Shown here: positions 7,794-16,000 of the stretch, piece after piece
Position numbering within the stretch: the stretch's first letter is position 1
How the letters are laid out: every line of letters begins with the position of its first letter
NCBI RefSeq assembly: GCF_023558375.1
Contig: NZ_CP083761.1
Span: forward strand, 2,164,001-2,228,000
DNA: 64,000 nucleotides
Direction of reading: 5' to 3'
Origin: Chroococcidiopsis sp. CCMEE 29
GTDB lineage: Bacteria; Cyanobacteriota; Cyanobacteriia; Cyanobacteriales; Chroococcidiopsidaceae
Notes under the pieces: generated by a model
What the model was told of the DNA's origin: nothing
The model's input: the letters and a program-made list of their open reading frames with translations, nothing else
Database searches by the model: none
Made by a program: the position numbers and the translations under genes

Positions 7794-10082
7794 ATGTCTA
7801 TGACCATCGCCCCAGAACAGGTTGAACGCATTGTTTGGAACCAACATCATGACCCGTTTGAAGTTCTAGGTTCCCATCCTATAGAGCAGGATGGCAAAAC
7901 TGTCTGGGTAGTGCGAGCCTACTTACCAACTGCCAGTGCAGCATGGGTGATCCTGCCGGAGGAACGACAGGAATATCTGATGCAAGCGGTGCATCATCCC
8001 CACTTTTTTGAATGCACGATTGACACACCAGAACTAGCGAACTATCAGCTGCGGATTCAGGAAGGCGAACACGAACGCGTAATGTACGATCCTTATGCCT
8101 TCCGTTCTCCGCGTCTGACGGAGTTTGACTTGCATCTGTTTGCCGAAGGCAATCATCACCGGATTTATGAGAAATTAGGAGCGCACCCCACGGAAATAAA
8201 TGGCGTTGAGGGCGTTTATTTTGCCGTTTGGGCACCCAATGCCCGTAATGTTTCGGTTTTGGGAGATTTTAACTACTGGGACGGGCGTAAAAACCAGATG
8301 CGTAAAGGTGCCACGGGGATTTGGGAATTGTTTATACCCGGACTGGCAGTGGGCGATCGCTACAAATACGAAATCAAAAACCAGGACGGACACATCTATG
8401 AAAAATCTGATCCCTACGGTTTCCAACAAGAAGTCCGCCCCAAAACTGCCTCCATTGTTACAGATTTGGATGCCTACAGTTGGAACGACCAAGACTGGAT
8501 GGAGCAGCGGCGCCACAGCGATCCCCTGACTCAGCCGATCTCAGTCTACGAAGTGCATTTAGGCTCTTGGCTCCATGCCTCCTCAGCTGAACCAGCCGAG
8601 TTGCTCAATGGTGAAACCGAGCCGGTTGTCGTTGTATCAGAACTCAAACCGGGGGCGCGGTTCCTTACCTACCGGGAACTTGCAGAACGGCTTATCCCTT
8701 ACGTTAAAGAGCTAGGATACACCCATATTGAACTGCTGCCGATCGCTGAGCATCCCTTTGATGGTTCTTGGGGTTATCAGGTAACAGGGTACTATGCCTG
8801 TACCTCCCGCTATGGCAGTTCTGAAGATTTGATGTATTTCATTGACCAGTGCCATCAAAACGGGATTGGGGTAATTGTTGATTGGGTTCCCGGTCACTTT
8901 CCCAAAGATGGTCATGGTTTGGCTTTCTTCGATGGCTCCCACCTTTACGAACATGCTGACCCGCGCAAGGGCGAACACAAAGAGTGGGGAACGCTGGTTT
9001 TCAACTACAACCGCCATGAAGTCAGGAATTTTTTGGTAGCGAACGCCCTGTTCTGGTTTGACAAGTACCACATCGATGGGATGCGAGTAGATGCGGTGGC
9101 ATCGATGCTCTACCTAGATTATTGTCGGAAGGAAGGTGAATGGCTTCCCAACCAGTACGGCGGCAGAGAAAACCTGGAAGCCGCTGATTTCCTGCGTCAG
9201 GCGAACCACGTCATTTTTAGCTACTTCCCTGGCGTTCTCTCGATTGCCGAAGAGTCTACCTCCTGGCCGATGGTGACTTGGCCAACCTACATGGGAGGAC
9301 TAGGCTTTAACTTAAAGTGGAACATGGGCTGGATGCACGATATGCTGGACTACTTTAGCATGGACCCTTGGTTCCGCCAGTTCCACCAGAACAACCTCAC
9401 GTTTAGTATGTGGTACCACCATAGCGAGAACTATATGCTAGCTCTATCTCACGATGAGGTGGTACATGGCAAGAGCAATATAATTGGCAAGATGCCGGGG
9501 GATAGGTGGCAGAAGTTTGCTAACGTCCGCTGTTTATTCGCCTATATGTTCGCCCACCCAGGCAAGAAAACTTTGTTCATGGGTATGGAGTTTGGACAGT
9601 GGAGTGAATGGAATGTCTGGGGTGATTTAGAGTGGCAGCTGCTACAGTATGATTCACATCAACAGCTAAAGCGGTTTATGCAAGATCTCAACCATCTTTA
9701 CCGCCAGGAATCAGCTTTGTACACTCAGGATTTTTCTGAGGAGGGGTTTGAGTGGATTGATTGTAGCGACAACCGCCATAGTGTGGTTTCCTTTATTCGC
9801 CGTGGCAAGGATACTGATGATTTCATTATCACGGTTTGCAACTTTACACCTCAGCCGCATTCGCATTACCGCATTGGCGTACCGGAATTGGGATTTTATA
9901 CAGAATTATTTAATAGTGATGCCCGCGAGTACGGCGGTAGCAATTTAGGTAATCTTGGCGGCAAATGGACCGATGAATGGTCTTACCATAATCACCCCTA
10001 CTCAATTGACCTCTGTTTGCCACCTTTAGGAGTGCTAATTTTGAAGCTGGATCGGCAGAAAATGGCAGCGGCAATGCAGTAG
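7794..10082 (+). CDS. glgB: 1,4-alpha-glucan branching enzyme GlgB
   Basis: A 762-residue GH13 branching enzyme that makes alpha-1,6 branches in glycogen. It has the two N-terminal carbohydrate-binding (CBM48-type) modules (about 1-110 and 115-225), the (beta/alpha)8 catalytic barrel and a C-terminal beta domain. The catalytic set is intact: nucleophile D in [10 protein letters not shown] (about 432), acid/base E in SIAEEST (about 485) and the transition-state D in LSHDEVVHG (about 552). Length is normal for cyanobacterial GlgB. The ATG at 7794 follows GTAGGTAGG; a second ATG two codons on is possible. A strong GC-rich hairpin repeat at 10123-10184 follows the gene. Confidence 0.95.
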   Translation: MSMTIAPEQVERIVWNQHHDPFEVLGSHPIEQDGKTVWVVRAYLPTASAAWVILPEERQEYLMQAVHHPHFFECTIDTPELANYQLRIQEGEHERVMYDPYAFRSPRLTEFDLHLFAEGNHHRIYEKLGAHPTEINGVEGVYFAVWAPNARNVSVLGDFNYWDGRKNQMRKGATGIWELFIPGLAVGDRYKYEIKNQDGHIYEKSDPYGFQQEVRPKTASIVTDLDAYSWNDQDWMEQRRHSDPLTQPISVYEVHLGSWLHASSAEPAELLNGETEPVVVVSELKPGARFLTYRELAERLIPYVKELGYTHIELLPIAEHPFDGSWGYQVTGYYACTSRYGSSEDLMYFIDQCHQNGIGVIVDWVPGHFPKDGHGLAFFDGSHLYEHADPRKGEHKEWGTLVFNYNRHEVRNFLVANALFWFDKYHIDGMRVDAVASMLYLDYCRKEGEWLPNQYGGRENLEAADFLRQANHVIFSYFPGVLSIAEESTSWPMVTWPTYMGGLGFNLKWNMGWMHDMLDYFSMDPWFRQFHQNNLTFSMWYHHSENYMLALSHDEVVHGKSNIIGKMPGDRWQKFANVRCLFAYMFAHPGKKTLFMGMEFGQWSEWNVWGDLEWQLLQYDSHQQLKRFMQDLNHLYRQESALYTQDFSEEGFEWIDCSDNRHSVVSFIRRGKDTDDFIITVCNFTPQPHSHYRIGVPELGFYTELFNSDAREYGGSNLGNLGGKWTDEWSYHNHPYSIDLCLPPLGVLILKLDRQKMAAAMQ

Positions 10083-10122
10083 TAGTCATATCAAATCCGG
10101 TTAATTGCCCATAATTTAGTAG

Positions 10123-10184
10123 CCCTCACCCCGCCTTCGGCACCCCTCTCCCAAGCTTGGGAGAGGGGCAGGGGGTGAGGGAGA
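10123..10184. repeat. Intergenic hairpin repeat downstream of glgB
   Basis: CCCTCACCCC pairs with GGGGGTGAGGG, and inside it CCCCTCTCCCAAGC pairs with GCTTGGGAGAGGGG. The result is a long stem that could end transcription of glgB, though there is no clean T-run. A related hairpin (CCTCACCCT...AGGGTGAGG) lies at 18666-18745, so this is also a dispersed repeat. Confidence 0.75.
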
Positions 10185-10337
10185 GATATTACGGTCATTT
10201 CAGCGGACATGATATCAACAAGAAATGACGCAGTGACGCGGAGAATTCAGGGGGAAAAGAAGGGGTCAGAGGTCGGTTATCTCCCTGACCCCCGACCTCC
10301 GACCCCTCTTAAACACCAGTGGCGGGTTGTGGACTCA
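10185..10337. repeat. Short-repeat-rich spacer
   Basis: Contains a GACGCAGTGACGCGGAGAAT-type motif (10227-10246) and a CTGACCCCCGACCTCCGACCCC run (10285-10307), both known kinds of cyanobacterial intergenic short repeat. The first also occurs before the RND permease at 60587-60621. No gene. Confidence 0.5.
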
Positions 10338-10943
10338 CTAATTGGAACAGCGCTCATTTCTAGCCGTTCGCATGGCTCCCAAAAGGGTGGAAACAATCAC
10401 ACAACTTTTGGCTTGTCCACTGCGAGTGGATAGGGTAATTTTTCCTATTTGACCATTTGGATTACCCTTGTAGTTGAATTGAATTCTCCAGAGCTTGCTT
10501 GATTTATCGAAATCGAGTGTAGTCTCTTTCGGATCTTTGGGGTTGATAACTGGGTCTACTATCCGAATAGTGGGATCAAAGCTTTGCCAAGCTGCCACAG
10601 GAAGGCTAGTATTTGCTGGGTAAACGGTAGACTGCACAACCCCATTATTTTCTCGAAAGCTAGCTTGCCAAGTAACTTTATCTCGCTTGGCATTACTCTG
10701 AGCTTCACGCATGGTGCGGTAAACTTGGTCTTGGGCAACATTGAGGCGACGAGCATCAACAAACGCTAGCCAGCTGGGAGCAGCGATCACCGCTAAAATT
10801 CCTACGATGAGTATGACGATAAATGTTTCTATTAGGGTAAATCCAGAGTTAGATTGTCGTTGCGTTGGTGTAAGCCTTGCCTGAGCGGATAGGTGCGGCA
10901 AAGCTTTTATCCCTAACTGTTTTTTTAAATTTAAATAACCCAT
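10338..10943 (-). CDS. FimT/GspH-type pseudopilin, last gene of hps cluster
   Basis: 201 residues with a prepilin signature GFTLIETFIVILIVGILAVIAAPSW at about 34-58: cleavage after Gly, a Glu at +5 and a hydrophobic helix. A FimT/GspH-like domain with VDARRLNVAQDQVYRTMREAQSNA follows. Such minor pseudopilins cap type IV pili or type II secretion pseudopili. The gene is last in a minus-strand series hpsA-hpsB-hpsC-fimT, 91 bp behind hpsC. The ATG at 10943 gives a 33-residue leader with an extra basic stretch, long for a prepilin leader, so an internal start is possible, though none has a better ribosome site. Confidence 0.8.
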   Translation of the reverse strand: MGYLNLKKQLGIKALPHLSAQARLTPTQRQSNSGFTLIETFIVILIVGILAVIAAPSWLAFVDARRLNVAQDQVYRTMREAQSNAKRDKVTWQASFRENNGVVQSTVYPANTSLPVAAWQSFDPTIRIVDPVINPKDPKETTLDFDKSSKLWRIQFNYKGNPNGQIGKITLSTRSGQAKSCVIVSTLLGAMRTARNERCSN

Positions 10944-11034
10944 ATTAAATTAGTTTAATCACTTCATTTATAGCCTGTTGCTTGAGGCTGAGATCGCCCC
11001 TACCCCGTTAAATAAGGGGAGATTAAATGGGAGA

Positions 11035-12033
11035 TTAGTTGATTGTTCCCCAGCTTTGTACCTGCACATTTACAGTAGGGAAATAGACAGATTGATCGTT
11101 ACTATACATAGCATTTTGATGAATCCGAGCCAGCGCATTTCCTCTTAAATAAACTTGCGCCAAGTTTCTGGATGAATCCACACAGGCATAAAAGCTGTAT
11201 ATTCCAAGGGGATTGGCATCATTTTCTGGAACTTGTTGTGCTTCTGCTGAAGTAGTAATTTCACAATTTACTGGTGTTGGAACTCCAGACTCTTTGCTTT
11301 GGTCAATATAATCAACTAGAGTTTCAATTTTATTTTTACGTAGATCGTAATTTGAACTATCCTTTGTCCAGGCATTCATCTTATCTTTGATGTTACCTGG
11401 GAGTGACAGATCAAATAGTTTGAAACCAGGATCTTTATCTTTAAGATAACTGTTGGGAATATTGGGGTTTGAAATTCCATCCTGAACTTCAAACCTACCA
11501 ATTCGAGCAGTACTAGACCAGATAGAATCCTTAGAGTTATTGTTTTTGATTAGATAGTAAGCTACTAAAGAATAAACAAAGTAATCTCTTTCATTACAGG
11601 TATTAGTACCAGGAATTTTAGCTAAGCAACCTACCTTGGTAGAATTTCCCTTACTTAAGGTAACTTCACTATCCTTAGGTAAGAATAAGCGCTTCCAAAA
11701 TACGAGTACAGGTACTCTATCTTTAGCTCCAGGATTGGGTAGTTGACTCTTGATTGCGTTGATTCCGTCTGCATCATAAATGTAGACTGCTTCTTGTAAA
11801 TCATCAGCAATGTAGTCAAGGGCTGCTTGGACTTCTTGCTCAGTGGTTGCTTTTGCTTGTTCCCGGCGTTCCGTGTCTATCATGTTGGTTACAAACGTCA
11901 GCAAAGTGGTGATTACTATGGTAGAAATCATCATAGCTACTAGCAGTTCAACCAAGGTAAAGCCACTAGCTACTTGAGTCAACCGAGAGCGTTTCCGCTG
12001 AATATTCAGAAGCCATTTGAGCGAATCAATCAT
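11035..12033 (-). CDS. hpsC: Hormogonium polysaccharide secretion pseudopilin HpsC (PilW-like)
   Basis: 332 residues. The leader ends in ASGFTLVELLVAMMISTIVITTLLTFV (about 22-48), a clear type IV prepilin cleavage site and helix. The long C-terminal domain has alternating polar and hydrophobic strands, cysteines (CLAKIPGTNTC, about 132-142; CEITT...FYACVD) and the sequence DYIADDLQEAVYIYDA typical of PilW/HpsC pseudopilins. In Nostoc punctiforme the hpsB-D pseudopilins are needed for polysaccharide export and gliding of hormogonia. The order after hpsA and hpsB supports the name. The end abuts the next gene with a 33-bp gap to hpsB. Confidence 0.8.
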   Translation of the reverse strand: MIDSLKWLLNIQRKRSRLTQVASGFTLVELLVAMMISTIVITTLLTFVTNMIDTERREQAKATTEQEVQAALDYIADDLQEAVYIYDADGINAIKSQLPNPGAKDRVPVLVFWKRLFLPKDSEVTLSKGNSTKVGCLAKIPGTNTCNERDYFVYSLVAYYLIKNNNSKDSIWSSTARIGRFEVQDGISNPNIPNSYLKDKDPGFKLFDLSLPGNIKDKMNAWTKDSSNYDLRKNKIETLVDYIDQSKESGVPTPVNCEITTSAEAQQVPENDANPLGIYSFYACVDSSRNLAQVYLRGNALARIHQNAMYSNDQSVYFPTVNVQVQSWGTIN

Positions 12034-12066
12034 GCTCTTATTTGATAAACGTTTAGCTAGCAGAGT

Positions 12067-12771
12067 TTAATTACAACCACCTAGGCGATCGCAGAAATCT
12101 TTAAACGTAGCTTTTTTTGGCACAATTTCAGTTGTCATTTCCACTAATGGCGCTTTGCGATTGCCCAGCCCCCCCGTAAAAGACGCCTGCGTTCTTTTGT
12201 TTTGTGGATTGCTAATAATTAGAGGAGTGCTATCACTAAAGGCATCAGCTCGATAAACCCGCACTCCTAGCAGGTACCCCTTACTAGCATCAGTTGAACT
12301 TGGGGTAATGCTGCGAAACGCTTGAACTATCAGATCTCTAAAACTATTACTACTACAGCCATCGCCATCCAAATCGATGCAATATAAACTTGATGTGGGA
12401 GTGGGCGAACAGTAAGGATAATCTGCTTGAGTAGTCGGGCAGGATAAACCTGTTGCCGTTGAGGGAGGAGCCTCTCCAGAGAATCGAGTCCGCTGAAAAG
12501 TGAAATTCTTGTTCCTATCCACCTCGTTGAGTACAACTGTGTGACTGGGAGGAGCGATCGCACCAGTCCTCACGCCATCAACGTAAGTTTTAGCAGCTTG
12601 AGTTGCCAGTTCCACCCGCCTAGCCTGCACTCGGTTACCCACCGAAAGAGCAATTACCGGTGCGATCGCTGCCATCAAGATAGAAACCACCACCATAGCC
12701 ACCAAACACTCAACAATGGTGAAACCAGACTGGCTAGACTGAGAGGAAAATCGATAATTATCTGCATTCAT
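12067..12771 (-). CDS. hpsB: Hormogonium polysaccharide secretion pseudopilin HpsB (PilV-like)
   Basis: 234 residues with a short leader ending SGFTIVECLVAMVVVSILMAAIAPVIAL (about 15-42), the prepilin peptidase site with the required E. The remainder is PilV/HpsB-like: NRVQARRVELATQAAKTYVDGVR and two Cys pairs (CPTTQADYPYC; CIDLDGDGC, about 131-139, which resembles a calcium-type DxDGDG loop). It lies between hpsA and hpsC on the minus strand. The start, ATGAATGCAGAT, overlaps no other gene, and the upstream spacer to hpsA is filled by three copies of an 85-bp repeat. Confidence 0.8.
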   Translation of the reverse strand: MNADNYRFSSQSSQSGFTIVECLVAMVVVSILMAAIAPVIALSVGNRVQARRVELATQAAKTYVDGVRTGAIAPPSHTVVLNEVDRNKNFTFQRTRFSGEAPPSTATGLSCPTTQADYPYCSPTPTSSLYCIDLDGDGCSSNSFRDLIVQAFRSITPSSTDASKGYLLGVRVYRADAFSDSTPLIISNPQNKRTQASFTGGLGNRKAPLVEMTTEIVPKKATFKDFCDRLGGCN

Positions 12772-12798
12772 CTGCGTTCATCTGTGGTTTCAATTTCC

Positions 12799-13034
12799 GT
12801 AGGGGCGGGTTCATCAGGCGTACCTATAGGAAAACAAATAATTCTGAAAACCCGCCCTTACCTAACATCTAGACACATCTATAGTAGGGGCGGGTTCATC
12901 AGTCGTACCTATAGGAAAACAAATAATTCTGAAAAACCCGCCCTTACCTAACATCTAGACACATCTATAGTAGGGGCGGGTTCATCAGTCGTACCTATAG
13001 GAAAACAAATAATTCTGAAAAACCCGCCCCTACT
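12799..13034. repeat. Three tandem copies of 85-86-bp palindromic repeat between hpsA and hpsB
   Basis: Copies start at 12799, 12884 and 12970 with GTAGGGGCGGGTTCATCAG and end with AACCCGCCCTTAC or AACCCGCCCCTAC, so each is an inverted repeat around a core. Copies differ by a few bases. The end motif is shared with the arrays at 2161-2388 and 31177-31240. On transcripts these would form strong stems and could attenuate expression or set mRNA ends between hpsA and hpsB. Confidence 0.9.
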
Positions 13035-13044
13035 AACATATTCA

Positions 13045-16000
13045 TTAATAGTCACCCAGTGGACGAGGACACTTAGGGCGTTGTTCATCGTCAACTGCAT
13101 ACTTTTCATAGCTAGAGTCAACCTTTGGATTTTCATTAACAGCAGCACACAGCAAGGTTTGAACCCAATCGTCATCCCGACTGACTTGTCTGAAAAACTC
13201 TTGAGGCTCACTGGCAGCTGGCAACGTGAATTTTTGGGAAAACAAGTCAGTTAACTGAGACAGCAGCGCTACATCAAATCCCCACTGTCGTTTTGATGCA
13301 ACATAGTAGGGCAGGCTACCCCAATCGTTCCCTACTGAACCATTTCCTGTCCTGTACGCCTGGCGATAATTAAAAATACCACCTTGATTGTTTGAAAACA
13401 GACTCGTAAAGGGTGCCGTAGCATAGGCGCTACGCTTGAGCTGAATAAATGAACCACTGATCTTGGCAGGCGTTTCATCTCTCCAGTTTTCCAAAAAGCG
13501 CACAAAGTTAGGTAAGCCGCCATTGCCTTCAGCCACGGTTGAATTAACACGGGTTGGTGTGTCACCTGCAGCAGCCACTAGATTATAGGTAGTTTCAGCC
13601 GCCCTCATCATCCACCGAGTATCCTTAACCTGCGTGCCTCCATTATTAGGATCGGCACCAGCAGCGCCGTTTGTACTATGAAGCTGCAGCACTGGCACTA
13701 AGAGTGGTTGCCCATTGGAAGTAACGGCTGTAATTGTGACATTTTCCTCAATTTTAGCGTTGGTAAACCCTAGGATTCGACCTGTTATTTCTGTATTCTT
13801 GCCAATTATAGGAATGGCAGCTTTGCCGACAAAATTACCGACTAATTTGTGAGGTTTCTCAGGCTTCACATTTTCAAATTGAAGCGCCCCGTCGATCGCC
13901 CAAAATACGTTATTTGGGTTTACCCCATTCAGGGTTACTACAACCCCATCCTTGCAGGTATTATCACCCTTAGGGCAGTTATCACCAAATTTAAGTGAGC
14001 TTGCCTTCAGCACAAATACGGCATCTGGAATCCCGTTAGCATCAAGGATGATGGTTGCACCATTCGCAAAGCTATTTTTCGGTAGCTCATACACATTGAG
14101 AGTCTGCTGAGCAGTCAAAGTTCCACTGCTCGCGTCGTTGCCAGAAACGGGAAATGCTCCAGCAGGTAATGGTGACTTTAAACCTTCAATTCCTCGATAA
14201 AACTGATCGATAGCATTGTAAGTAGCTGTAGGACAGTTGCCATTACCTGGAAATTTAGCCAGGCTTGCTGTGTTAGATATGTAACTTTGGGAGATGCCTC
14301 CACCTTTAATACATACGGCGTAATCAGAGCCGCTTTGCTCGCCTTCAGGTAAATTAAGACTTGTTGCTACCCCTTCAATATCAGGAACATCCGGCAGAAT
14401 CAGCTTGTTACCACCTTGGCTAGGAGGAAGTTGGTATAAGGGCTTATTGCTTGCGTAAGTGATATCTGCTTCTAACCCTGGATCGCCAACTGTATTGTTT
14501 GTTGCCCTAAACCAGAGAGCGTTATCTGCTGAGCGTGGCAGGCTCGGATTGTCGTAGGGGAATTTTTCAATCTTATTATCTGAGCTGATGCCAATGGGTA
14601 CAGCGGAAACAATGCCATCCATCTGGGTGAGTTGAATGGTATTGTAGGGATTTCGCAGGAAGGCAACCCGACGGGCATAGCGTTGGTATTGAGGGGCAGC
14701 AGCTTGAGCCGTTGTGCCTGCAGGATGGTTAGTCAGACTAAAAGACTCATTTAAAACGTCAGATGCTCTTCTATCTCTAGCTGGATTCACATACCAGTCA
14801 TTTGGTCTACATTCAGAAACAGGCAATTTTGTACAAACTTCCATCAGATACTCTGGGAAGTTCACCCGTCTTTGAATCGGCGTGACAAAGTTATTGAAGT
14901 AGGAACTATCGACAGCGTTGGCACTATTGCTAGCAGTGTAGTCAGCATCTTTAGGGGTAACGCTACCAACGGTTAAGCCACCACTACTGAGACCATTCGT
15001 GGCAAAATCGTTATGCCAAAAGCCGTTTTGCTTACGCTTGGCAATTGAGTTGCGGTTCCCCTGATGGTTGGCTAGATCGTAGTCTCCGTGATTGCGAAAA
15101 CCAAACTGGAAATTATCAGAAAGTAGCGTAATGGCATCTGCCAGGATGGTTGCCGATCGCCATTTATCACCTGTGTTGCAATTCGGTAGTCTGGGATCGC
15201 CAGGACGACAGGCAAAGTTATAGTTAATCTGATTTCGGCTGCGAGAGTAGAAGTTGCCCCAATTCGCATCCAGCGTGTTGGTGAACTCTTCCCCACTGTG
15301 GAGGTTGAAGTTGCCTTTAATGTAAACTGGCAGATTAGATGCCAAGATTAAGCCTTTCTCAGCTTCCCGGAATCTCTCCTCACGCCCTAGTTCACTACCC
15401 TCAGTTAACAGAATGCCGTTTGGACGACGGGTGGGATCGAGCTTGAAGTCAGTAGAGCTTAGTACCTGCCGGGTGGAAGTGTTAAGATTGGCGCTAGTAA
15501 TAGATTTGTCGCTTAAATCTGGCAGGGCGTCATCCCGTGAGGCATAAATGATGCCGCTGTTGGGTAGTAGGTACTCTTGCGCTAACCCGCCACTGATGGT
15601 TTTCTGTCGTAGCGCCTTCATATCCAATACGGTGGCGCGAATTTCTAGCGGCTGGCGTTGCTCAATGCTAAGGTTATAGTTTCCTGTGAGGATGGCATCG
15701 CCCTGCGATCGCGTGGGATTGCCATCGGTTGTGAAGGTTTCTAAGGGATTGGTATCTGGGTTGTCGTCTTCAATTGCCTGGATCTGTCGCCCATCGAGAA
15801 AAGCAATTTCTTTGATTGCGCCATGGGGAATCAAACTCGGATCGGGATTAATGGTACCGTCCAGAATTTGCAAGGCACAGATTGTAGAGTCAATTGCCGA
15901 TTGCTCTGACAGGGTAAGATTCTGGTTATAAGCTCTTTTCTTCAGCGCCTCGCGCAGTGGCTGATTAACAAAGCGTCCGTTCGGGAATTTCAAATTCGCT

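Noticed and set aside
12799-13034. CRISPR array
   Set aside because: Units are 85-86 bp, almost identical over their whole length and without unique spacers. They are tandem palindromes, not repeat-spacer units, and no cas genes are present.
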